In this document: positions 28,922 to 39,263 of the stretch, piece after piece
Layout: the number at the start of each line of letters is the position of its first letter
How positions within the stretch are numbered: the first letter of the stretch is position 1
DNA from: Sycobia sp. Sy_11
Lineage: Eukaryota; Arthropoda; Insecta; Hymenoptera; Epichrysomallidae
Assembly: GCA_018907035.1 (NCBI GenBank)
Contig: JACCIC010000028.1
Coordinates: forward strand, 1,473,501 to 1,537,500
Direction: 5' to 3'
DNA length: 64,000 nucleotides
Program-made: the position numbers and the translations under genes
The notes under the pieces: model-generated
Seen by the model: only the letters and a program-made list of their open reading frames with translations
Told to the model about the DNA's origin: nothing
The model's database searches: none

Positions 28922-30039
28922 CACAGCAACGAAGCAAGCCCGAGTTCACGCCGTATTTCGCGAATAAAACGCATATTGGCCGGAGTCCCCATTTACGACC
29001 TCCGCATTATACTCGCGCGTGCTTGTGTAATGCGCTGAGGAGGTTAATAACGCAGCCGGCCCATCTCCCGCGAGGGCCGGTAAATCGGACCCACGACCGG
29101 GCCGCGACGTCCGCCCGCGCCAAGTCCGCCAAGGAATAGATACGCGAGGCGAGGAACAGCGAGGCCGCGTTGAAGTCGATCATTAAGCCCAACAACACTG
29201 TCGATCGTACCCACGGCCGCGATATTTGAGCGGGTATAGGAGGTATCTGGTTCTTTTTTTTTCTCTCTCTGCCTTGAATCGCAGGTTTTAAAGTAGTTCG
29301 GATGGGCAGTTTAACGTCGCGGCCATTTGTCATTTGTATGTGGATAGCCAGGGGACAATGTGGCGCTAAGTCGTCTTTTATAAATTTTCTTTAATTTTAG
29401 AAGGTTTAAATATAATTAAGCTATAATTATTACCGACAGCGATAGCTGTCGGTTTCTAATGAAATCAAGGACGAACAAAAAAAATTCTTTCAGTTCCTCA
29501 GAAGCTCGCGCGACAATTGCATTGGAGATTGAACCAAGACAACGTCGAACTATATATGCTCTTTCGAAACTGCAGACAATTTCGATCTTCGATAAAAATT
29601 CGAAACGTATTCTTGCACGTTATATTCTGGAAATCTGAATCGTTGAAAACTAACGAAATCGAAAGTACATTTCATTATTTATAAAACCAACAATGTTGTT
29701 ATATTAATTTACAAATGTATAAACGAGTATTCTTAAGTTATAAGTTAGTGATTGAATTTAGACCAGATTCCAGCCAAGTTTTTACCGAATTAAATTTAGC
29801 GAGATTTTGACGCACTATTTTAATGTCGAAATAAATGAGAAAAATGAAATATGAGAGAGACGATGATAAAGTTGCGGTTGGTTAGCTGAGGGACGGGAGG
29901 GTGTCGAAATTGGAATAAGTAGTGGCCCACGATTAAAAAATGCACTACATGTGAAAATTCATTCTTCACGCTGTATAATCAATTTGCGAGAAATCTTTAA
30001 CGTACACATACACATGAATCAAAAAGAATATATATACCT

Positions 30040-30072
<33 letters not shown>

Positions 30073-30126
30073 CGTGTGAGCATAAAGAGGAGAGAGAAGA
30101 GAAGGGGGACGCGTACATATAGTACA

Positions 30127-30180
<54 letters not shown>

Positions 30181-30447
30181 TGTATTTTTTTTCTTGACAA
30201 GCCGATTATTGGTTTTTGCGTTTGCAGGTTCCGACGTGGCTTCATCGAATTCTTCTCCTGGTGCCCGTGGGTGCACGTCAGCCGCGAGCCCGCGCTCTCG
30301 CGCTCCGAGGCGGTCACGTCCCGATACAGTTGCGCCGGCAGCCCCGAGGTCCGCGCCAGGATCGCCCGTAACGGTACGTATCATCTGTGTATATAACTAC
30401 CCGACTCCCGCCCCACCCGCGCTGATGAGGTACTCCTGAACACGCGT

Positions 30448-30507
<60 letters not shown>

Positions 30508-30659
30508 TATACTATACACATAAAGAAATACTCCCGTGCACACAGGCCGCGATATCTACGGATTCCGAGCAAATTGCCCCGGTTGCCCGCCGTATCGATT
30601 CCTAGCGGAAAAAAGATGTGCGCGCGGGAAAGAGAGCCGAAATTGAAGGTATTCGGGAA

Positions 30660-30698
<39 letters not shown>

Positions 30699-31825
30699 TT
30701 CGAACTATATGGTAGCCTGTATGTTTATAATGGGGCGTGGTTCTCTGTAAAATCGAGAGCAAATCGCTATGAAACCTTATTCAGAAATTCATGGAAAATT
30801 TTCTGCAGGGTATCGTGTACGATCTCGAGTAATTTTTTTTTTTTTTTTACAAAAAGTCAAAGTTAATATATAGTAAAATCAACATTTGTTTTTGCTTGTT
30901 TTTTTCTCTCCGTTTTTCTGATGTTCGGAGATGTTTTCTTTGGTATAGATATATTCTTTATATATGATCTTCTGTGGAAAAATTCCTCGATTTTTCATAA
31001 AAAATACGTCTGAAGTAGTGGCCATATTTTTTTTGCTTGTGTGTTTTTTTATGTTATTTAATGTCGCTCTATTTATGCTTCCAAATACCGGTGCCAATCA
31101 GCGACGGAAGTAGTGGCTATATAATAGAACTGTACTATAAATTATTTAAGTTTGAACATTAAAAAAAGTGGGAGTTCAGCCTCTGAGTATCTAGAAATTT
31201 ACCTTTTTTATACGACAGTACTATCTCCAAAGTTTTATGTTAGTGCGTCTCGCATTGTATCAAGAACGAAAAATCAAACTAATATTTTTTTAAGCATGCT
31301 TCGCTTTTTGCTCTTGATACAATTGGTGGCCCACTAATGAAACAATTATAAGGTACTTTTATCATATCAGAAAATATCTTCGTGAATTCTTTAGTAATCG
31401 AGGATCGGAGAAAATTCTCACTTTGATTACTTTAATATTCAAATGATTTATAACAGATGCATAAACAATAAATATAACTTTAAAATTATTTTAATTTAAA
31501 ATACGAGGAATTTTTAAAAGGAAAACCATATGAAAGTTGATATTGAAAAACGAATCCTTGAAGATTTACAAGTGTATGAAAATAGACCAAAAATATACAA
31601 ACTCCCGATTTCACGAACATTGATATATTTTTGTAACCTAATGGAAATATTGATGGAAGAAATCCACAATCGTACTCGGTACCCCAAAAGAAAAAAATAA
31701 ATAAGAAAATCTTTCAGTGTCAATATTGCAAATCTTCTAAGTAAAAAATTTAACATCTCCACGAAATTAGAGAAAGAAAAAATAATTATAATGACATATA
31801 CAACGTAGTATGCAAATGCCATATT

Positions 31826-31872
<47 letters not shown>

Positions 31873-32538
31873 AAATAATATTATTATATATAAATAATAT
31901 TTATAGTCGTTTATTGGATGTAATTATTTATTGACGAAACTCAGTAACAAAAGAATATCAAATAGGAAATAATCAGATTGTACTTACATCTCTCAAAGAC
32001 ATACAGTTTAAATTTTATTATCTATTATTACATTGACTCTGACCATATATACGGTTTGTTGTTATTATTATCCCATATTGGCACACTCGCGTCTGACCAC
32101 ACCCGTCGTGGTTCCACTGATCGTATTATTGTTCTATCGGCACTTAAAAAGGATTCATTCGACCTAATCTCGAAAAAAAAAGGAATAAAAAAAAATATCG
32201 ACAACAGAAACCAGTAGCTTCATCTGTAACACAACTTGTAGAAATGACCGACTGCCAAGAGTATCGCGCAACGCATTTATCTGGCCTGACGTACAACGCT
32301 ACCCGCCAGTTCTTGACTAGTGAATCAAAAAAAAAAAAAAAAAAATTCACTATTTCGCGGACAACCGCCCATTGTACAAAGACACTTTTTCCGTGTCATT
32401 AATCCGCCCTGTACCGATCGATCGGGCAGACGAACCGTATTTCGCATTGCAAATTTATAGGGTCCATTCGGCGCGAAGAATTATACGGACGGTTAAGGGT
32501 GCAGGCGACTACGCGAGCCGATGCTCGCTCGTCCTTCA

Positions 32539-32591
<53 letters not shown>

Positions 32592-33968
32592 ACACCAATA
32601 TTATACGGCGGCTCGACCGAGGCTCCTCATCCCGCCCCCCTTCCCCCGTCAATTCGAATGGCCCCCGGGCGAGATTTTATCACTATTCAAAGTCTGTTAA
32701 AAGTCCCTAAGTTACGGCGGGGCTTTAACGCCCGGGACAGCCGGTCGCTTCGGCAATTTGCCACGGCGCGCCAAGTGTTTGTTTATGGATTTACGAGCGT
32801 TGGGTGGGCTTTACGGGGTCGGGGGGGGGAGGGATGGGGGAGCTCACTGTGAATTACGATCTCACCGAGGAGAAAGTTTTTAATTCTGAAGAGGCTTAAG
32901 GGGGTGTCAGTTATGTTAAATGTTATATAGGCCATCTTAGGAGAGGGAAAGTAAGGAGACACTTTAATATACCCTCGTCCCTTGAAAAATCCTGAATTGA
33001 ATAATGTCCCAGTGTCTCGGTCCCGAAGCTATTGATATATAGTTACGTCTCTCAATGATCCCTAGCAATAAATTCCGATTCGTTACGATTCGTTTATTGC
33101 ACGCGTATCGCGTCTTTGCTTTAATAAAAACTGCATACCGATCGAGTAAAAAAATACTCTATTTTAAAATATATTTTATACGTATATAAATATAGAATTA
33201 TTAAAAACTACAGATTATCGCGCCTTTTTCTTGCGTCTGTTTGTTATAGTATCTCAAAGTTTTTGAGAATCGGTCGAAAGATGTAAAACTGAGATTGGGA
33301 AATTATAAATAAAATTATCGAATCGTTCTAATGTACTAGAAATATTACAGCGCTGCACAGTAAACGTAAAATGGGGCACGATTAACTAAAATTCGCAATA
33401 ATTTACTGTTTACATATATATTGTTATTTAATGCAGAATAATTTTGGCTCGATCGGTAAAGCTTGACTTCGGCAAGCCCTTCATGATTTTATACATTAGA
33501 TCTCGATATCAAATGATATTTACTGTGCCAATTAAGGCGGGGTAAACGGTTGACCTATTTGATTTTTAATTCGAAGCTCTTCTAATTAAAGTTTACATTT
33601 GAATTTGTAGATTCTTAAGTTTTCAAAAGCAATTTATAAGCAAAACTAAACGAGCAGCTGCCTTTACAACGGCTGCGTTCGCAAAACTTTATTTACTTCT
33701 GATTTTTTTTTTTTTTAGTCTAATTGAAAATTTCCTATCTCGATGCAGTCTTATCAAAATAAAAAATTTAACGAAACACAAACAATTAAACAAAAGTTAA
33801 GCGAAACGTATGAATTATTGGATAGCGGAAATTAATTGCGAACAATGAAATATTTTCCAGTTGGCATTGTGCCTCGATACATAATTCGCGGTACCGCTCT
33901 ATTAAGACACAGAGCATCAATCATGATAGGTCTGAAATAGTCCAGGATAATATTTATTTATTCGCAGT

Positions 33969-34000
<32 letters not shown>

Positions 34001-34909
34001 CTGATTCCGTGGCGGCCGCACAGAATCCGCGGCAGCTAATCCGAGATAATTATAAATTAATCAGTCGCGGGCTCCGGGGCGATGTGCGGGCACGTCGAGC
34101 GTGGGCGAAGCCCCGGCGTACGAATTTTGACAGTTTGATCATTCGCTTTCGTCGAGTCAGCCGTACATAATAGAATTAACGAGCGCGAATCTATACGCAG
34201 TGCCTGTATATTTATATATATATATAATATGCAGCCGGTTTATATTGCTTATCATATTTGCTTATTATTACACGCGACGAGGCGGAATGTTGAATGTGCT
34301 GGAGGAAAGACTTGTTGAATATATTTATCAATATCTAGTTTGTATCGGCTGCGCGTGAGTAAAATTTGAATTGATCTGCGTAGGTTTTTCCAACGACGCC
34401 AATCAACAAAAACAGGAAGAACGGCAACGAAAAATCCAATGCTTTTCGTAACTTCGTAATTTGCGATTCGAAATTCTAATGTATATATATTTGACGAATT
34501 AATACTGTATAGGACGTCGGCAAAATAACAACGACAGCTCGTCCTTTTGCTAATTGGTATAAAATAAACGTTGTTCAATTTCATTGTAATAAGTAATAAC
34601 CCTGTATATTCGAGAACCTATATCGTTTCGAAGCAATCGTTGCCACGCAGACAGCGGAAATTGAAATATTGCATTGGGCGACTTTGGATTGATAGCCATT
34701 CAGCGCAAATGCATTGTTTTATAAAACTTGAAATCAATCTATTCCCGACATAGAATACAATATCGCTGTATAAAATCGTTTTAAAATGACTTACATTTCA
34801 ATTATTTTCAGTCGAATAAGGAAACTGATCCTTTTTTGATAATCAAAAAGGAAAAATGAATAAAAATAGGACAACTTTATTATATTTATGTCAGAAATTC
34901 GTAAAAAGT

Positions 34910-34980
<71 letters not shown>

Positions 34981-37900
34981 GAAATTCGTTATATTTTATT
35001 AGACTTGTTTTGAAAATGTTTGGTTGCTGAAACCATTATCATAAAAAAACTTCAAAATATTAAAATATCAAGAAAATAAAATGTATTTTAATTAAAAAAA
35101 AGAAAAGAAAAGCTGTAACCTATGACAATTTATTATTGTTTTGATGATTTGAAAAGAATTTCTTAATTTTTTTTTAACAGATATAACTTTAACATAACTT
35201 TAACGCTTTTTGTATTTTAATTTGGTCGAATTCAGAAATTGTTTGCTTTATTTCCAACCAAAACCTGCCAAAGCTTAATCATATTATTATAGCTAACAAT
35301 ACTTCCTTCTTTGTTTTTTTGTGCAGTAGTTGTCAATGCTCGTCGGCTATAATATAAATAGTTCTGCCCGCCTCCGATAATTGTACAAACGATATTTAGC
35401 TTACCGACAGTATAAAAAGATTAAAGATATTGTTTAAAAGAACTTTTGAAACATTCCCCGCAGAAATTGTTTAGACGTATCAATCCAAGCATAAGTGCAA
35501 TTACGTTACCACCTTAATTCGCCCACTTCCGCGAATACAATGGCGTATAATTAAATTAAGCTCTCAGATATATCTCAGCGAGTCAGAATTTACGTAGTGG
35601 TAAAGCCGGAAAATCAACCCCCTACAGCGCTTATCATCCCAAACGATCCAACAACTCGTGCTTAACTCTTAATAAGACTTATAGTGTCTTTGTAACGTCG
35701 TCGTATAAACTAGGACCGTATTTTTCTTGGCGAAGGGCCTCGTTATTCAAAGCCGAGATTCGCCTATTTCGGCTTCAATAAATCAAGGATCCCGCGCTCA
35801 TTTCTTGCACAATTATAATATAAATGTCGGATTAACTAAATTTTGTCCCGGATATGTCGCCAATCGTTGTATGTCGAGACCGGTCAATGCTGACGATCCA
35901 AATCAGTAGATCAAAAGTGTCGCGCAGTAGGCTTGAGCATGGTTTAAATATTATATTATAGTATAGTATAGATAGTATTATACTGAACTGTAAGTAATTT
36001 AACTACATCCGCATGCATTTCTGCCTAGTACTGATTAGCTTAAATTCATTTGTCCTGCCCATTGTCCGATTGTCCAATAAATGCCTTATAACTGATATCG
36101 CGATATCGTGCGTAGATTTTTAAAAACGAAAGATTAAAAAATTTTCTTGCATTTCTACGTCTTTTGGACCGATGTGCCTCTTTAAGAAAAGTACATCCCT
36201 TATTCAAAGACACGCCGTTTGATATACAGGTAATCGAATTACGTATTCAAAAAATTAAGGCTCGATATTAAGATCCCAATGAATTATTAAAGAACTTGGT
36301 AAACTACGGTCCAACAGGTAGATTTTATTTTTCTCTCTTAGTTCTCGCGGCAGAGTTTCGTGAGTTTCCTCCACTTGCTAATCTCTTCTCCACGCAGTAG
36401 TCGAAAATAGTTCCAGGGCAACTGTTGGCACGGCAATAAATCTATGATAAAAGGAACAAAGAAAGAACTTGCGCACATAAAAGGAGAGCGTCCCAACTTT
36501 CGATCATGGATTTTAATGAAATTTATTTACCCTGCATTCTTCGTGTCCAAATAGATGATTCATCGCATCGAGTGTAGATAAAATCATAGCTCTGAAAAAT
36601 TCCTCCGTTACGCTCTTATGAATTTTATATTATCACGTTTAAATATTTGCAATAGCATACGTAACTGTATTCATTTTTATCACTGTGAACGAATTCTATT
36701 CCCATTATGGTGGTGAGTCTGCTTTCTGCGAAATCTCGATCAAAATTCAGAAATAAGGATGGAAATAAAATTCTGAAATTGACATCTTACGAACGGTGAA
36801 ATCTCAATGATTACGGAAAGATGAAACATCATTTGAAAAACGTTGATTTTGTTTCTTTTTATAGACGTAGTCTTGTGTAGCATCTTTCTTTTAATTAATT
36901 TATTCATTTTTTCCCAATACATCGAAGAATTTCATTTAGAAAAATCAGAGAGTGAAAATTTAACGTTTATAGATGCAAATAAAAAATGAGAGTCCAATAA
37001 GCACCTCGTATATACATATGCGCGAGTGATTAGCGGTATAAGTAGTAACAGTCGAATAATGTACGGCCACAATCGATACTGCATCCTTTCATAAGTGGAA
37101 TACGCATAAGAGGAAATCTCTTGCAATATATAAATATAAATCAGTTAAATAAACTAAATAGATTCCATGCAATTTAGGCAAATATTTAAAGAAAGAGTTA
37201 TGAGCACGCAATGGAGCCTATTATCGATACAAATCTTCGTAATCGAGCCCGGAACAATTTTAAATCAGTGCAAATATGTTAAATCATTAATAAATGAAAT
37301 GATTTATAAATAACAACAATATTATAGATATAAATTTAAGTTTTACGCTATAATACACTATAATACGCTATATTATGCATATATATATATTCAAGGGTTC
37401 AGACTATAACGTTAATTATAGCGTAATAATATTTTTGTTATTTATAAATCCTTTCGTGCGCGCGCGCGCGTGTGTGTGTAGATTCAATACAAGTATAAAA
37501 GCCACATAGATCAATATGTATAAATGAATTTATACGTAATATTATGAAATTAAGCACATATAATAATAAATTCACGACGACACGTATTTAGACATTTATA
37601 ATAATTAATATGTTTTAAATATTTGATTTCTTAATTCAACAATAAAAATCTTTTTGAAAAAAAAATACCAGTCTTCATTTTATGCAAACTGAAATGAAGC
37701 ATCCGTGACGCCACCAACTTCAACCACAAATTTTTTTTCAAACTATAAATATAGATAAATATTAGACGGTTATTAAGACAGCAACTGAAGAAGTATTGAA
37801 AAATACGAGATATTCGTTATAATTGATGAATTCAAAGAAAATGCCGCAGTACCACAAATTTCCGTATGTTGTTTCGAATTCTCAATTCTAATCGTTGCTC

Positions 37901-38729
37901 GTTTTGCTCAAGTGCATCGGAAGTCTTCCGCGATTGCCAGAAACGCATCAACGATACCTCCAACGACACTGTTCGAAATACACTTCTCAGAGCACTACGA
38001 GCACTAATCCTACAGACATCGAACCCACAAATCTCAAATTCGCACAATTCAAGACTTGCAATATCGATTTTGCTTTTCGTGTTTTTTTTTTTTTTTTTTT
38101 TTGCCTAAATGCAGACAGCTCCTGACGTGCTAGAATAAAACGATCGATGCGATTCATGATCAATTAGAACTTTTGAGGTTTTGAGATTCCTTAATTATAC
38201 GAAATAAATATGGGCTTTCTTAAAAGCAACCGAACCTATATGTCAATACATAAATATATCTTGTTTTTTAATAGTAAAAAATCTAATTGAATACGTTGTG
38301 TATGCTTTCGTTGTTTCAACTGTTTATCAATAGATTATCCGACAAACTTTCGACTGCCACATAAAAAGACTCTGATCCGTATGATTTTTAAGCATTAAAT
38401 TTAAACGCACGCATGAACTATTGGAATTTTTCACAAACCAACTGTACGCACGCTTCTTCGTATTATCCGCAGGCACGGTGCGCCTGCCGCTCCACCTGCA
38501 AACGACGACGGCCGAGACGACGACGAGCCTGGCCGTCTCGCGGCGCAACAGCTACGCCGACGGCCTGCAGCCCGGCGGCGGCGGCGGCGGCCTCGAGAAC
38601 GGCGGCTCACGCCGCTCGTACGGCCAGCATCAGCATCAGCAGCAGTCCCAGCACTTTAATTACAGGCAGCGCCTGCCCTACACGGCCAGGTTTCAGAAGC
38701 TCGACTCCCAGCCGGACTACGGCTCCTGA
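23883..38729 (+). CDS. TkR99D: Tachykinin-like peptide receptor (TkR99D type), three 3'-terminal coding exons
   Basis: Class A G-protein-coupled receptor for insect tachykinin-related peptides, acting at the plasma membrane of neurons, gut and gland cells. Visible coding exons are 23883-24079, 30228-30373 and 38473-38729, all with GT-AG borders and matching phases (2, then 1). Exon one gives TM6 with the CWLP motif and TM7 with the NPIIY motif (the family's NPxxY). Exon two starts the tail with [14 protein letters not shown] and carries the [10 protein letters not shown] segment typical of the TkR99D tail. Exon three is a low-complexity Ser/Thr, Gly and His-Gln tail ending at TGA 38727-38729. 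The tail and the SNSMYNP segment favour TkR99D over the TkR86C/natalisin receptor. The N-terminus and TM1-TM5 are not recognised in the window. Introns are 6.1 and 8.1 kb. Confidence 0.88.
24218..25225 (+). mobile_element. Mariner-family transposon, internally deleted and frameshifted
   Basis: The ends are imperfect terminal inverted repeats of about 30 bp. The left end contains TTGTGTACAAATATGAG and the right end its inverted counterpart with T/C differences. Both sides are flanked by TA (24216-24217 and 25226-25227), the mariner target duplication. Inside, in different frames, are transposase pieces: an N-terminal helix-turn-helix region (AAETFRMLQ, then [13 protein letters not shown] and [10 protein letters not shown]), a second HTH region (24600-24760), and the C-terminal signature [13 protein letters not shown] near 24930. 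Stop codons and frameshifts interrupt all of it. The part that should hold the first two catalytic aspartates is missing: the sequence jumps from TILSDYQD to just before the YSPD motif. About 1.0 kb remains of an expected 1.3 kb, so the copy is non-autonomous. Confidence 0.88.
24470..25145 (+). pseudogene. Broken mariner transposase reading frame
   Basis: These are the coding remains inside the mariner element. A stop follows AAETFRMLQ at about 24500, the frame then changes several times, and the C-terminal part ([16 protein letters not shown], then a run ending in [10 protein letters not shown]) is in at least two frames. The central DDE/D catalytic region is deleted, so no active transposase can come from this copy. 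Confidence 0.85.
27370..27480 (+). repeat. Single arm of the MITE family also found at 51.4 kb
   Basis: The stretch with TAATTATAATTATATAATGACAGTC near 27400-27425, and about 25 bp before and 55 bp after it (from GTCTTACA to GCATAAAAAAT), matches the left arm of the element at 51350-51460 with scattered differences. I did not find a matching inverted right arm within the next 1.3 kb, so this is probably a truncated or solo end. Confidence 0.6.
28188..28243. repeat. (ATT)n trinucleotide-rich patch
   Basis: Imperfect runs of TTATTATTA with interruptions, inside the receptor intron. A similar AAT-rich patch lies at 39105-39172. Confidence 0.85.
28871..28918. repeat. (TA)n microsatellite
   Basis: 24 uninterrupted TA units in the receptor intron. 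Confidence 0.97.
29432..29453. other. Perfect short inverted repeat (hairpin)
   Basis: The arms ACCGACAGC (29432-29440) and GCTGTCGGT (29445-29453) are perfect reverse complements separated by GATA. It is GC-rich in an AT-rich neighbourhood. The flanks add only weak A/T pairing, so it is a short stem, not a typical microRNA precursor. Function unknown. Confidence 0.8.
30041..30174. repeat. (TG)n and (TA)n microsatellites before the receptor tail exon
   Basis: (TG)n at 30041-30062 running into (CG)n, then (TA)n at 30129-30174. The TA array ends about 53 bp before the 30228 exon, close to the polypyrimidine tract and branch-site zone. Confidence 0.95.
30228..30373 (+). CDS. TkR99D: Tachykinin receptor exon: proximal cytoplasmic tail
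   Basis: The acceptor TTTGCAG ends at 30227. The first base completes the arginine codon split from the TM7 exon, giving NSRFRRGF. Residues continue as helix 8 ([10 protein letters not shown], with a Cys that could be palmitoylated) and the [10 protein letters not shown] block. The donor is G|GTACGT at 30374 (phase 1). The exon lies between two (TA)n arrays (30129-30174 and 30451-30504). Confidence 0.88.
30451..30504. repeat. (TA)n microsatellite
   Basis: 27 uninterrupted AT units, 77 bp after the donor of the receptor tail exon. Confidence 0.97.
30663..30695. repeat. (TA)n microsatellite
   Basis: About 16 uninterrupted AT units. Confidence 0.95.
31829..31866. repeat. (TA)n microsatellite
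   Basis: About 18 AT units with one nearby interruption. Confidence 0.93.
32541..32588. repeat. (TA)n microsatellite
   Basis: About 24 uninterrupted AT units. Confidence 0.97.
34915..34978. repeat. (TA)n microsatellite
   Basis: About 31 uninterrupted AT units, among the longest in the window. Confidence 0.97.
38473..38729 (+). CDS. TkR99D: Tachykinin receptor last coding exon: C-terminal tail
   Basis: The acceptor TATCCGCAG ends at 38472 and the exon completes a glycine codon (phase 1). About 85 residues follow: a Thr-rich stretch, the conserved-looking [10 protein letters not shown] segment, a run of glycines, a His-Gln repeat from CAGCAT units, and a final stop TGA at 38727-38729. It is GC-rich compared with its surroundings. 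The many Ser/Thr residues would suit GRK phosphorylation and arrestin binding, as in the family; that is inference. Confidence 0.82.
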
Positions 38730-39205
38730 CCTCCGGCCCTGCACGAGCATCAGGAGGAGGAGGACGGGGACGTCAGGTCGGGCAGGCTGCGCCAGCGGGT
38801 GCACCTCAATACCTGGCTTTAATCGGTCTATATACATATATATATATATGTGTGTGTGTGTGTGTATGCACACGTATATATGCGCGCGCTCTACAGCCCC
38901 CCCCCCCTCGCCCCGCTCCCAACACCAGATTCGTGTGCGTTATATATTTATATATAAGTCATGAAAACAAATATATGTATAATGTATGACGAGTATACGA
39001 GGGTAGCCCTCTTTCCTCGGCCCCCGCCCCCGCGCGCTCCGCCGGCTTTTTATTCAGCGAAGTAAAAATTGCGCGAATACATCGTGGGAGTTTTGGAGCT
39101 TAATAATGATAATTATTATAATAGTAACAATAATAAGAATATTATTATTAATAAGAATTATTATAACAATAATTGCGGCCCTTTGCGCAGAATTTGCCGT
39201 GATAC

Positions 39206-39206
<1 letters not shown>

Positions 39207-39260
<54 letters not shown>
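39207..39260. repeat. (TA)n microsatellite
   Basis: 27 uninterrupted TA units in the receptor 3' flank, preceded by an AAT-rich patch (39105-39172). Confidence 0.97.

Positions 39261-39263
<3 letters not shown>

Larger units (their letters stand above)
24080..30227 (+). other. Intron of the tachykinin receptor gene
   Basis: A 6.1-kb intron in phase 2. It contains the deleted mariner (24218-25225), one arm of a MITE family (27370-27480), an (ATT)n-rich patch (28188-28243), a (TA)n array (28871-28918), a CpG-rich block (29030-29230), a perfect hairpin (29432-29453), a (TG)n array (30041-30062) and a (TA)n array (30129-30174). The remainder is AT-rich DNA in which I see no gene. Confidence 0.75.
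30374..38472 (+). other. Last intron of the tachykinin receptor gene
   Basis: An 8.1-kb intron in phase 1. It contains (TA)n arrays at 30451-30504, 30663-30695, 31829-31866, 32541-32588 and 34915-34978, a poly-A run near 32329-32345, a GC-richer block with poly-G at 32600-32850, a short (GA)n at 33968-34000 and a poly-T run at 38083-38102. From 35 to 38 kb it is AT-rich with no recognisable gene. Confidence 0.75.

Noticed and set aside
38413..38964. 183-residue + strand frame over the receptor tail exon
   Set aside because: Alternative frame of the GC-rich repeat exon; the receptor frame is fixed by the phase of the previous exon and by the RRNSYAD segment.
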